Part shown: one piece after another, positions 7,402 through 13,961 of the stretch
Layout of the letters: every line of letters begins with the position of its first letter
Numbering within the stretch: position 1 is the first letter of the stretch
Assembly: GCA_937919295.1 (NCBI GenBank)
Contig: CALFRX010000215.1
Span: forward strand, 1-14,624
Source of the DNA: an uncultured Peptococcaceae bacterium
GTDB lineage: Bacteria; Bacillota; Dehalobacteriia; UBA7702
Direction: 5' to 3'
Length of the DNA stretch: 14,624 nucleotides
Notes under the pieces: generated by a model
What the model saw: the letters and a program-made list of their open reading frames with translations, nothing else
What the model was told of the DNA's origin: nothing
Database searches by the model: none
Position numbers and translations under genes: made by a program

Positions 7402-8001
7402 ATGAACTGTTATCCCCAAAGTTTGGCCAGGCTCATGGAGGTCTTGGCCAAACTGCCCGGTGTTGGCCCGAAAACCGCCCAACGCCTTGCCTTTTTCATT
7501 CTCGAACAAGGGAAAACCGGGGCGGCGGAGTTTTCCGACGCCCTTCTTGACGTGGCGGCAAAAATCACCACCTGCCCCGTCTGCTTCAATATCGCCGAAG
7601 AGGGACGCTGCGCCCTTTGCGAAGACCTGAGCCGCGACAATACCATGATCTGCGTTGTCGAATCGGCAAGGGACATCATTCCCATGGAAAAAAGCGGCTC
7701 TTTCAAAGGACGCTACCACGTCTTAGGCGGCCTGATTTCGCCCATGGAAGGCATCGGCCCCAGGGAACTCCACGTCAAAGAGTTATTAGAGCGTCTCGAA
7801 GACGGTGCGGTGCAGGAGGTCATCATGGCCACCGGAGCCAATGTGGAGGGAGAAGCCACCGCCGTATACCTCGCCGACCTCTTGAAACCCCTGGTACCGA
7901 AAATCACCCGCATCGCCCAGGGTATGCCCGTCGGCGGCGACCTGGAATACATCGACGAAATCACTTTGGCAAAGGCCCTCACCGGCAGAAGGGAATTCTG
8001 A
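7402..8001 (+). CDS. recR: Recombination mediator RecR
   Basis: RecR acts with RecF and RecO to load RecA on single-stranded gaps. The 199-residue protein has the normal length and order of parts. A helix-hairpin-helix (LAKLPGVGPKTAQRLA, about 15-30) is followed by a four-cysteine zinc finger with Cys58, 61, 70 and 73 (CPVC and CALC, eight residues between). A Toprim domain runs from about residue 82, with VVE (85-87), RYHVLGGLISPMEGIGP and MATGANVEGEATA. The C-terminal part, ITRIAQGMPVGGDLEYID, is also typical. CGGAGG about eight bases before the ATG sets the start. The bofA-like gene begins one base after the stop, so the two are likely cotranscribed and coupled. Confidence 0.97.
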   Translation: MNCYPQSLARLMEVLAKLPGVGPKTAQRLAFFILEQGKTGAAEFSDALLDVAAKITTCPVCFNIAEEGRCALCEDLSRDNTMICVVESARDIIPMEKSGSFKGRYHVLGGLISPMEGIGPRELHVKELLERLEDGAVQEVIMATGANVEGEATAVYLADLLKPLVPKITRIAQGMPVGGDLEYIDEITLAKALTGRREF

Positions 8002-8002
8002 T

Positions 8003-8266
8003 ATGGCTTTGCTGGAAACGATTCTCACCGTGACTGTCCTGATTGGCATTGCCGCCCTGGCTGTTTATTTGATTACCCAGACCATTCACCTGCTGGTAAA
8101 AATCGTCGGCAACAGCATTGGCGGCCTGCTGCTTTTGTTTCTTGCTGCATTTTTCGGCCCATCCCTGGGCATCGATATCGCCATCAACCTTTGGACGATC
8201 CTACTGGCGCTGTTTACCGGCGTTTTCGGCGTTATCGTACTGATTGCCGTTCAATTACTGATATAA
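8003..8266 (+). CDS. bofA: BofA-like small membrane protein (pro-sigma-K processing inhibitor family)
   Basis: The 87-residue protein is almost wholly hydrophobic, with about three membrane segments (residues about 4-32, 36-56 and 60-86). The C-terminal stretch, with GNSIGGLLLLFLAAFFG, SLGIDIAINLWT and GVFGVIVLIA, follows the conserved pattern of BofA (N-x-x-x-G, then G-x-x-x-GI-x-x-x-IN, ending in a hydrophobic tail). In B. subtilis BofA holds the intramembrane protease SpoIVFB inactive until sigma-K is needed in the mother cell, and its gene also lies just after recR. The match rests on this pattern and on position; the N-terminal third is variable. The start ATG lies one base after recR, with AGAAGGG nine bases before it. 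Presence of the gene hints at a spore-forming lineage but does not prove sporulation. Confidence 0.85.
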   Translation: MALLETILTVTVLIGIAALAVYLITQTIHLLVKIVGNSIGGLLLLFLAAFFGPSLGIDIAINLWTILLALFTGVFGVIVLIAVQLLI

Positions 8267-8280
8267 AGAGGTAGCACCTT

Positions 8281-8826
8281 ATGAATTACATCGCCTACGC
8301 GAAAGCGGCGGGATTTACAAAAGCCAGTTACTTTGATCCGCAAAAGCTCTCTTTTGCCGACGCCGAAACGTTAAGAGACGCCTGCAAAGCCAATGACTGC
8401 GGCTTTTACGGACGCTACTGGACCTGCCCCCCGGGAGTCGGCTCCATTGAAAAAGTGAAAAAGAAAGTCCTCTCCTACCATCACGGCCTTGTTTTGCAGT
8501 TGCTCACCGAAGCCATCAGCCTTACCTTTCAGCCGGAACTGTTCAGCGAGGTTTCTCAGACCTTCAATGATATGACAAAGGTCGTTAGGGATCAATTAAA
8601 GAAAGAGGTCGGGGAAAACGTTTTTATGCTGGGCATGAGCGGCTGTACCCTCTGTGAGCACTGCACTTATCCGAAAGCAATCTGCTGTTATGGCAAAGAA
8701 ATGGTACCCTGCATTTCCGGGCATTGCATCAACGTCTACCGTCTTTGGGACGATACCGGCCACCGCCGGGCCAATCTTGACGAAACCGATTTTTACAGCG
8801 TGCTGCTTTGGAACGACCCAGTGTAA
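8281..8826 (+). CDS. DUF2284 family protein, cysteine-rich predicted metal-binding protein
   Basis: The 181-residue soluble protein carries ten cysteines, at 35, 40, 49, 122, 125, 128, 135, 136, 144 and 149. The first group includes CGFYGRYWTCPPGVG (40-54), and the second is the dense GCTLCEHCTYPKAICC stretch (121-136) followed by CISGHCINVYRL. The C-x-x-C-x-x-C spacing with a following Thr-Tyr-Pro is the mark of DUF2284, often described as a predicted metal-binding family; an iron-sulfur cluster is possible, but no function is established. No membrane segment or signal peptide is seen. AAAGAGGT lies eight bases before the ATG, and the gap to the bofA-like gene is only 14 bases, so it probably closes the dnaX operon. 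It is convergent with the aldehyde dehydrogenase gene and shares the terminator at 8987-9030. Confidence 0.87.
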   Translation: MNYIAYAKAAGFTKASYFDPQKLSFADAETLRDACKANDCGFYGRYWTCPPGVGSIEKVKKKVLSYHHGLVLQLLTEAISLTFQPELFSEVSQTFNDMTKVVRDQLKKEVGENVFMLGMSGCTLCEHCTYPKAICCYGKEMVPCISGHCINVYRLWDDTGHRRANLDETDFYSVLLWNDPV

Positions 8827-8876
8827 CCCCTTTGTTGATTACCTAAATTGCTAAATCCAAAAAGATATGATAAATA

Positions 8877-8895
8877 AGAAACGCGAAGCGTTTCT
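8877..8895. repeat. Perfect 8-bp inverted repeat in the convergent intergenic region
   Basis: AGAAACGC (8877-8884) and GCGTTTCT (8888-8895) enclose a GAA loop. No T tract follows, so it is not a classic terminator. A second, 7-bp inverted repeat (CCTTTTC 8901-8907 with GAAAAGG 8922-8928) comes right after it. Both lie downstream of the DUF2284 gene and could protect the 3' end of its transcript. I see no gene in the 235-base gap at 8827-9061, which otherwise holds only the terminator at 8987. Confidence 0.6.
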
Positions 8896-8986
8896 ACAGA
8901 CCTTTTCTTCCCGCATCAAGCGAAAAGGGGACAAAGCACTTTCTGAATGCCATTGCTCAGTAGAATTTTTGACATCATGTAGCAAA

Positions 8987-9030
8987 AAAAGTAGACTTCT
9001 GAACGAATCAGTAGTCTACTTTTACTTTTG
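8987..9030. terminator. Bidirectional terminator between convergent genes
   Basis: AAAAGTAGACT (8987-8997) is a perfect inverted match to AGTCTACTTTT (9013-9023). After one T-T mismatch, four more pairs (CTGA 8999-9002 with TCAG 9008-9011) close on a five-base loop. A runs on the left (AAAAAAA, 8984-8990) and T runs on the right (TTTTACTTTT) serve termination on both strands, for the DUF2284 gene (+) and the aldehyde dehydrogenase gene (-). Confidence 0.93.
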
Positions 9031-9061
9031 ATGGATATCTTTAGCCGCAGCCTCCCTCTTC

Positions 9062-10426
9062 TCATTTCATAAAGCGGCGGATCAGGTTCAGTTTCTTTGC
9101 CGAATAGGGATGGTAGCGCAGGTTCAGATCAAGCCAGGTGGCTTTCTTGACGACGCTGCGGCTGTGGCTGAAGGTTTCAAAGCTCTTTTTTCCGTGGTAG
9201 CTACCCATGCCGGAATCGCCGACACCGCCGAAGCTCATATAAGGCGTGGCCAGGTGGATGATGGTATCATTGATGCAGCCGCCCCCAAAGGAACAGGTAT
9301 CAAGGATTTTCCGCTCCGTTTCTTTGCAAGCGGTAAAGAGGTAGAGGGCTAAAGGTTTCGGTCTGGAACCGATGAAATCCACGCACTCGCCGATTTCACG
9401 GAAGGTCAACACCGGCAGGATGGGACCGAAAATCTCTTCCTGCATCACCGGGGAGGCGGGATCCACGTCTATGAGCAGCGTCGGCGCCACAAAGCGCCGT
9501 TGGGCGTTAAGATCACCACCAATGGCCGCCTTTTCTCCTTGCAGCAAACTGCTGACACGCTGATAGTGCTTTTCGCTGACGATCACCGGCAGGTCGGAGA
9601 AATCGCCATCGGGGAAAAAACCCTCAAGCGCTTCGCGGTAGGCGGCGATAAAGGCTTCTCTGACATTCTCCTGGATCAGCAGGTAATCCGGGGCCACACA
9701 GGTCTGCCCACCATTTAAGACCTTGCCGAAGGCAATGCGCTTGGCCGCCAATTTGATGTTCGCGGTTTCATCGACGATCACCGGACTTTTGCCTCCCAGC
9801 TCCAGTGTGACCGGAGTCAGGTTTTTCGCCGCCGCCGCCATCACCGCTTTGCCCACTGCGACACTGCCGGTAAAAAAGATATAATCGAACTTTTCTTCCA
9901 GCAAAGCGCTGTTTTCCGCCCTGCCTCCCTCGACGACGGCGATATATTGGGGATCAAAGGCCTCCTGCAGCATCGTTGCGATGGCGTGGCTCGTTTGCGG
10001 TACGTAAGCCGAAGGTTTCACCACAGCGCAATTACCCCCGGAAATGGCGCCGATGAGAGGAGAAAGACAAAGCTGGAGCGGATAATTCCAGGGGGACATG
10101 ATCAGCGCCACCCCGTAAGGTTCCGGCGCGATGAAACTTTTGGCGGGAAACTGAGCAAGGGGCGTCCTGACCCGTTTTTCCCTGGCCCAACCGTCGAGAT
10201 GCTTTCGGTGATAGCGTAGTTCATCCAGCACCATGCCGATTTCAGTCATATACGTTTCCATAGGCTGTTTATTGAAGTCTTGCCGCAACGCGTCAAAAAG
10301 CAGCCCTTCCTTTTGCCTGAGGGCATCCCCTATCTTGCTCAGCGCTTCCTTGCGGAAGGCCACGTCCCTGGTGGCGCCGGTGGCAAAGTAGGCCCGCTGG
10401 TTCTCTACAATTTTCTTGATGTCCAT
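9062..10426 (-). CDS. Aldehyde dehydrogenase, class III-like NAD(P)-dependent
   Basis: This cytosolic enzyme family oxidises aldehydes to carboxylic acids; the natural substrate cannot be read from the sequence. The 454-residue length fits the ALDH3-like group (as in B. subtilis YwdH) and lacks the extra N-terminal part of the 490-500 residue classes. Motifs are SPWNYPLQL with Asn114, VKPSAY with Lys137, FFTGSVAVGK (185-193), LELGGKSP with catalytic Glu209, NGGQTCVAPDY with catalytic Cys243, and EEIFGPILPV. I place the start at the ATG at 10426 (MDIKKIVENQ): GGGAGG at 10432-10437 precedes it, and a promoter with a start near 10450 leaves no room for the longer open frame to 10570. The gene is a single unit, convergent with the dnaX operon and separated from rpsI by a terminator. 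No partner gene hints at a pathway. Confidence 0.94.
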   Translation of the reverse strand: MDIKKIVENQRAYFATGATRDVAFRKEALSKIGDALRQKEGLLFDALRQDFNKQPMETYMTEIGMVLDELRYHRKHLDGWAREKRVRTPLAQFPAKSFIAPEPYGVALIMSPWNYPLQLCLSPLIGAISGGNCAVVKPSAYVPQTSHAIATMLQEAFDPQYIAVVEGGRAENSALLEEKFDYIFFTGSVAVGKAVMAAAAKNLTPVTLELGGKSPVIVDETANIKLAAKRIAFGKVLNGGQTCVAPDYLLIQENVREAFIAAYREALEGFFPDGDFSDLPVIVSEKHYQRVSSLLQGEKAAIGGDLNAQRRFVAPTLLIDVDPASPVMQEEIFGPILPVLTFREIGECVDFIGSRPKPLALYLFTACKETERKILDTCSFGGGCINDTIIHLATPYMSFGGVGDSGMGSYHGKKSFETFSHSRSVVKKATWLDLNLRYHPYSAKKLNLIRRFMK

Positions 10427-10456
10427 GATATCCTCCCGGCCCTTTTTCTTTCCCTG

Positions 10457-10485
10457 ATTGTACGGCAGTACGGTGTTCCTGTCAA
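10457..10485 (-). promoter_or_regulatory. Consensus promoter of the aldehyde dehydrogenase gene
   Basis: On the - strand TTGACA (10485-10480) and TACAAT (10462-10457) are 17 bases apart. The predicted start is near 10450, giving a short 5' leader of about 24 bases and confirming the start at 10426. A GTAC-N4-GTAC dyad (10460-10471) overlaps the -10 box and could be an operator, though it is short. Confidence 0.85.
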
Positions 10486-10510
10486 TTACCGCCGCCGCAA
10501 ATGGATAGAA

Positions 10511-10553
10511 TAAGTATAAAAAGGAGTGTTGTACATAATACAACACTCCTTTT
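10511..10553 (-). terminator. Intrinsic terminator of the rplM-rpsI operon
   Basis: A perfect 15-bp stem pairs 10519-10533 with 10539-10553 around a five-base loop. On the - strand it ends in TTTTTATACTT, a good release tract. It starts 24 bases after the rpsI stop codon and separates the ribosomal genes from the aldehyde dehydrogenase promoter. Confidence 0.95.
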
Positions 10554-10577
10554 ATAAATCCGGATGCCAACCGGTGA

Positions 10578-10967
10578 TTAACGTTTGGAGAACTGCGACG
10601 CTTTGCGGGCTTTTTTCAAGCCGTATTTACGTCTTTCTTTCATTCTGGGGTCACGGGTCAGGAAACCGGCAACTTTCAGTGTAGGACGTAATTCTCCATT
10701 TGCTCCCGCTAAGGCCCGGGCGAGACCGTGACGAATCGCGCCGGCCTGGCCGGACATGCCGCCCCCGTGAACACTGGCGATCACATCGAAATTACCCAGG
10801 GAGGAAGTGACTTCCAGGGGCTGTTTGACAATCATTTCCCAAGTTTTTTTACCGAAATAATCTTCCAAAGATTTTTTATTGACTTCAATGTTACCTTCGC
10901 CGGGTTTAACCCAAACTTTTGCGATCGCGTTTTTCCGGCGGCCGGTACCGTAGAATTTATCTGCCAT
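10578..10967 (-). CDS. rpsI: 30S ribosomal protein S9 (uS9)
   Basis: A small-subunit protein whose C-terminal tail reaches the peptidyl-tRNA site. The 129-residue length and sequence are typical: FYGTGRRKNAIAKVWVKPG (5-23), GGGMSGQAGAIRHGLARAL in the middle, and the basic tail ending KARKASQFSKR with the conserved final Ser-Lys-Arg. The start ATG is preceded by AGGAGGAAT, and the gap to the rplM stop is 12 bases, so the two are one operon as in nearly all bacteria. A strong hairpin terminator follows. Confidence 0.98.
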   Translation of the reverse strand: MADKFYGTGRRKNAIAKVWVKPGEGNIEVNKKSLEDYFGKKTWEMIVKQPLEVTSSLGNFDVIASVHGGGMSGQAGAIRHGLARALAGANGELRPTLKVAGFLTRDPRMKERRKYGLKKARKASQFSKR

Positions 10968-10979
10968 TTCTATTCCTCC

Positions 10980-11411
10980 TTAAAAAGTCCACGCTTCGGG
11001 TTTCTGAGCCTGATGGTTGTGTTCCACGCCTTTGTAGATGCGGAGCTTCTTCATCACCTGAGCGCCGAGGCGGTTGTGGGGAATCATACCCTTGATGGCA
11101 TATTCCATGGCCAATTCGGGCTTGGTTGCCATCAGTTTGCGGTAAGAAATGGATTTGATCCCACCGGGATAACCGGAATGATGATAAGCATGTTTCTGAT
11201 CGAGCTTATTGCCGGTAAGGATGGCTTTTTCAGCGTTGATGACGATGACATGATCGCCGGTATCTATATGCGGAGTGAAAGTGGGTTTATGTTTTCCTCT
11301 CAAAAGCCGGGCGGCTTCTGTGGCGACACGGCCCAAAGGTTTATCCGCGGCGTCAAGGACGTACCACTTGGATTCCACTTCACTTGGTTTTGCCATATAA
11401 GTGGTGTGCAT
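10980..11411 (-). CDS. rplM: 50S ribosomal protein L13 (uL13)
   Basis: An early-assembly large-subunit protein. The 143 residues begin MHTTYMAKPSEVESKWYV, the standard N-terminus, and include LGRVATEAARLLRGKHKP, FTPHIDTGDHVIVINAEK, HHSGYPGG and GMIPHNRLGAQVMKKLRIY. AGGAGG at 11424-11419 lies seven bases before the start; another ATG five bases upstream (11416) is out of frame. The gene has its own promoter within the 3' end of truA and an 85-base leader that can fold, so it can be expressed apart from the ecf-truA genes upstream. Confidence 0.98.
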   Translation of the reverse strand: MHTTYMAKPSEVESKWYVLDAADKPLGRVATEAARLLRGKHKPTFTPHIDTGDHVIVINAEKAILTGNKLDQKHAYHHSGYPGGIKSISYRKLMATKPELAMEYAIKGMIPHNRLGAQVMKKLRIYKGVEHNHQAQKPEAWTF

Positions 11412-11497
11412 TTCATTTCCTCCTGGAATGCTATTCTTATTTTTCCGCGTCTTTTTTCCGGTTCACACGGGGCTGAGTTCACCGAAACAGAGACACT
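11412..11497 (-). promoter_or_regulatory. Foldable 5' leader of rplM-rpsI, candidate L13 leader
   Basis: Starting at the predicted transcript start (about 11496), GUGUCU (11496-11491) can pair with AGACGC (11452-11447). Inside it, UUUCGGU (11487-11481) can pair with ACCGGAAA (11462-11455) with one bulged G. The stem closes before the ribosome binding site. Known L13 leaders of Bacillota occur at this place and are thought to mediate autoregulation. The match is by position and pairing only. Confidence 0.5.
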
Positions 11498-11502
11498 CTA
11501 TT

Positions 11503-11531
11503 ATTTTAGCGTATTAGCTCGTCTTTGTCAA
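11503..11531 (-). promoter_or_regulatory. Promoter of rplM-rpsI
   Basis: On the - strand TTGACA (11531-11526) and TAAAAT (11508-11503) are 17 bases apart. The -35 box lies in the last codons of truA and the -10 box covers its stop codon, so the ribosomal pair can be transcribed independently of the genes before it. Confidence 0.85.
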
Positions 11532-12309
11532 GAAAATATTCATCGTTATAATAGATCTTGATCAGCGTCAAACCCCGGGCCGGCGCGGTCAGCGACAGCA
11601 GACTGCGATCCTTGGTACAGAGCGCCCTTTGGGCGATACCGATATCAAGGTGGCCGCGGCCAATATCGATGAGACAACCGGCGATGCTGCGAACCATCTT
11701 ATAGAGAAAGCCGCCGCCCCAAAAATCAAGGTGGACGTTGTCCCCCTCCCTGCTCACCGTGATCCGGTCGAGACGGCGCACGAAATTCTTCCGGCCGCTG
11801 TGCGTCGCGGTAAAGGCGGTAAAGTCATGTTCTCCTATGAATACCCCGGCGGCTGCGGCCATGAGGTCAAGCCGGAGCTGCCCGCCGTAAGCATAAACAT
11901 AGCGGTAATCAAAGGGAGAAGGAATGTTCGTGTTGCGGACCGTATAGCGATAGTGTTTTCCCACCGCGTCATAGCGGCAGTGAAAATCAGCGGTCACCGC
12001 CTCCGCCGCGGTGACGGCAATATCCAAAGGCAGCAGGCAGTTGACGGCTGTGGGGATCTGGGCCACAGGAATCCTGCCCCGCAAAAAGAAAGTAACCACC
12101 TGTCCTTTGGCGTGGACACCGGCGTCGGTACGACTGGCCCCCAAAACCTTTACGGGGTGGGCTGCAATCTTGCTCAGCGCTTCGTTCAATACGCTCTCTA
12201 CGCCAATGGCGTTGCGTTGGCTTTGAAAACCGCAATAGGCGGTGCCGTCATAAGCGACGGTTAATTTCACTTGTGTTGTTTGATCGTTCCGATCATTGGC
12301 AATCATCAT
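11506..12309 (-). CDS. truA: tRNA pseudouridine(38-40) synthase
   Basis: TruA makes pseudouridine at positions 38-40 in the anticodon arm of tRNAs. The protein has 267 residues, the usual size. The family motif GASRTDAGVHAKGQV contains catalytic Asp62; other signatures are LTVAYDGTAYCGFQSQ (16-31), FHCRYDAVGKHYRYT and GFLYKMVRSIAG. The ATG at 12309 overlaps the TGA of the ecfT reading frame (ATGA), which points to coupled translation; a second ATG at 12306 is equally possible. The open frame continues upstream for another 247 codons, but there it runs in a shifted frame over ecfT and has no family signature. The conserved order ecfA-ecfA-ecfT-truA-rplM-rpsI supports the call. Confidence 0.95.
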   Translation of the reverse strand: MMIANDRNDQTTQVKLTVAYDGTAYCGFQSQRNAIGVESVLNEALSKIAAHPVKVLGASRTDAGVHAKGQVVTFFLRGRIPVAQIPTAVNCLLPLDIAVTAAEAVTADFHCRYDAVGKHYRYTVRNTNIPSPFDYRYVYAYGGQLRLDLMAAAAGVFIGEHDFTAFTATHSGRKNFVRRLDRITVSREGDNVHLDFWGGGFLYKMVRSIAGCLIDIGRGHLDIGIAQRALCTKDRSLLSLTAPARGLTLIKIYYNDEYFLDKDELIR

Positions 12310-13126
12310 AAAAACCACCGATAAGCCGTTATCAGGATAAGAAAGAGCAGGAAAGCGGCGATCACGGCAATGTCTTTCGCACCGTAGCGCAGAAGCCGAA
12401 AAGTGGTGCGGGAAACATCGCTGCGGTAGCCCCTCGCTTCCATCGCGTCGGCCAGCTCTTCCGAACGGCGGAAAGCACCGATAAAGAGGGGCAGCAGCAA
12501 AGGCAGGAGGTTTTTCCCCCGCTTTACAAGGGAGCCGGTATAGAGATCGGCGCCGCGGCTTTGCTGGGCCTGGAGCGTGGTCTCCGCCTCCGAGAGCATC
12601 ACGGGAATGAAGCGAATGGCAATGGCCATCATCATCGCCAGTTCCGGGACGGGGGCGCCGAATTTCTGCAGCGGCGTAAAAAGCCGTTCCAAACCGGCGG
12701 TAAGCGAAAGCGGCGTGGTGGTAAAGGTCAGAATCAACGCCGAAAAAAGAATCAGGGGGAGCCGAGCCGCCATCCTGCCGGCGACGGCGAGGCCCTCTTG
12801 GGTCATTTTGAAGATGCCGATTTGCAGCAGGGCGGTTCCCGTTGTAAAGAACGCCGCAAAAACCGCAGCCAAGACAATAAAAAGCAAAAGCAACCTCACG
12901 GCGCGAAAATAGACCTTGATCGGAAAGCTGATCAATCATCTCTGGGTACCTTCGATAACGCCACCGACGCGCCGCATAGCGCTGCCGCGTAAAGATACGC
13001 ATATAAATCCCGGCAGAAAAAAAGCAACACATAATAGAGAAAGAGCGCAATCAGTTTTGCCCGGGGGTCGAGACCATGGACAACGGAATCCACGGGATAA
13101 TACTGCCCTGCGGTCACATGGTTCAT
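12306..13126 (-). pseudogene. ecfT: ECF transporter transmembrane protein EcfT, split by a frame change
   Basis: EcfT is the scaffold that joins two ATPases with vitamin-binding S proteins in group II ECF transporters. The N-terminal part (13126 to 12932, 64 codons) starts MNHVTAGQYYPVDSVVHGLD and carries the family start motif and the first two membrane helices; it ends at a TGA. The rest (12935 to 12306, 209 codons, possible start TTG) has the other helices and both coupling motifs, QQSRGAD and MEARGYR. The two pieces overlap by four bases and need a -1 shift to join. Without an extra 23-nt segment (12943-12921) the frames fuse directly, SKVP to IKVYFRAVR, and give about 265 residues, the usual EcfT length. 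GGAGGGGG precedes the ATG at 13126. All else in the protein looks intact, so the break may be recent, or both pieces may be made and assemble. Confidence 0.75.
12921..12943 (-). other. 23-nt extra segment breaking ecfT
   Basis: Between the codons for Pro (12946-12944) and Ile (12920-12918) lie 23 bases that do not fit the EcfT pattern and shift the frame. They hold TGA stops in both relevant frames (12938-12936 and 12934-12932). TTGATC (12935-12930) and GATCAA (12921-12916) form a small dyad over its downstream part. I see no long target-site duplication. Confidence 0.5.
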
Positions 13127-13127
13127 C

Positions 13128-13961
13128 TTAATCCCCCTCCCCGGTAAAAAAGCGCTTTAATTTGAGATAAGCGTCAGAAGCTGGTAAAATACCGTAATTT
13201 TCCCGAAGCACCGCGTCAAGGTCAAAATCGTCGGCAAGGAGTCCCGCTTTATCCCGCAAAGCCTTGTCGGCGCTGATCTTTTCCGGGGCGCCGTCGAAAA
13301 TCAGCCGTCCCTCTGCCATGATGAGCAAACGGTCGGCAAGAGATACCATCTCCGGCAAATCGTGACCAACCCAAAGGACTGTTTTGCCCTTTCTCTGCAT
13401 GGTTTTGACCATGGCACAGATGCGGCGCCTGCCCACAGGATCCAAGCCGGCGGTGGGCTCATCCAAAAGGATCACCGGAGTATCCATCAAAAAAATTGAC
13501 GCCAAGGCTACCCGGCGCTGTTCACCGCCGGAAAGCTCAAACGGGGAACGCAAAAGATAGGAATCATTGAGGCCCGTCAGCGGCAGCATCTCTCTGATGG
13601 CCCTGTCAATTTCCCTCTGGCTTTTGCCGATGTTGCGGGCGCCGAAAGAGAGTTCCTCCCTGACGGTTTCGGCAAAAAACTGATGCTCCGGATTTTGGAA
13701 GGCCATGGCCACCAAAGCGGCAGTGGCAGCGGCAGAGCGCTGCTTCCCCCCCATCAAGAAGCTTTCCACCTCAATGCTGCCGCTATCGGCTTGCAGAAGG
13801 CCCCCGATCAGCTTTAGCAACGTCGATTTACCGCAGCCAGATCTGCCGGCAATGGCTACGAAAGAAGGTTCTTCCACAGCAAAGGAAACATCCTTTAGGG
13901 CGTTTTTGGCAAAGGGCGTACCCGGCATAAAGGTGGTGCTAACCTGGGCTACGTTGATCAT
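13128..13961 (-). CDS. ecfA2: Energy-coupling factor transporter ATP-binding protein EcfA2
   Basis: One of the two ATPases that power ECF vitamin and metal uptake. Assignment to EcfA2 rather than EcfA1 rests on the N-terminal FMPGTPFAKNALKDVSF, the PGTPF signature of that subfamily. The 277-residue protein has Walker A GRSGCGKST (39-47), Q-loop FQNPEHQFFAETV, ABC signature LSGGEQRR, Walker B VILLDEPTAGLDP and H-loop GHDLPE, so it should be active. The long C-terminal part after GRLIFDGAPEKIS is present, unlike in its neighbour. A strong GGAGGTGAT precedes the ATG at 13961, which overlaps the TGA of ecfA1 (ATGA). The ecfT ATG follows one base after the stop codon. Confidence 0.95.
   Translation of the reverse strand: MINVAQVSTTFMPGTPFAKNALKDVSFAVEEPSFVAIAGRSGCGKSTLLKLIGGLLQADSGSIEVESFLMGGKQRSAAATAALVAMAFQNPEHQFFAETVREELSFGARNIGKSQREIDRAIREMLPLTGLNDSYLLRSPFELSGGEQRRVALASIFLMDTPVILLDEPTAGLDPVGRRRICAMVKTMQRKGKTVLWVGHDLPEMVSLADRLLIMAEGRLIFDGAPEKISADKALRDKAGLLADDFDLDAVLRENYGILPASDAYLKLKRFFTGEGD

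Noticed and set aside
8969..8997. TTGACA with TAGACT 17 bases downstream in the convergent gap
   Set aside because: The -10 match is only 4 of 6 and lies within the perfect stem of the bidirectional terminator, whose sequence is explained by pairing.
10427..10570. N-terminal extension of the aldehyde dehydrogenase up to 10570
   Set aside because: This stretch contains the rpsI terminator and a consensus promoter for the gene, so it is noncoding.
10728..11561. 277-codon + strand open frame over rpsI and rplM
   Set aside because: Antisense to two highly conserved ribosomal protein genes and without recognisable features; a shadow frame.
12932..12938. Programmed frameshift to express full-length EcfT
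   Set aside because: The overlap sequence GATGATTGA contains no slippery heptamer or homopolymer, so a programmed -1 shift is not supported.
12310..13050. Long open frame running from 13050 into truA
   Set aside because: It is the third frame over ecfT, with no family signature and Arg/Pro-rich composition typical of a GC-rich shadow; TruA begins at 12309.
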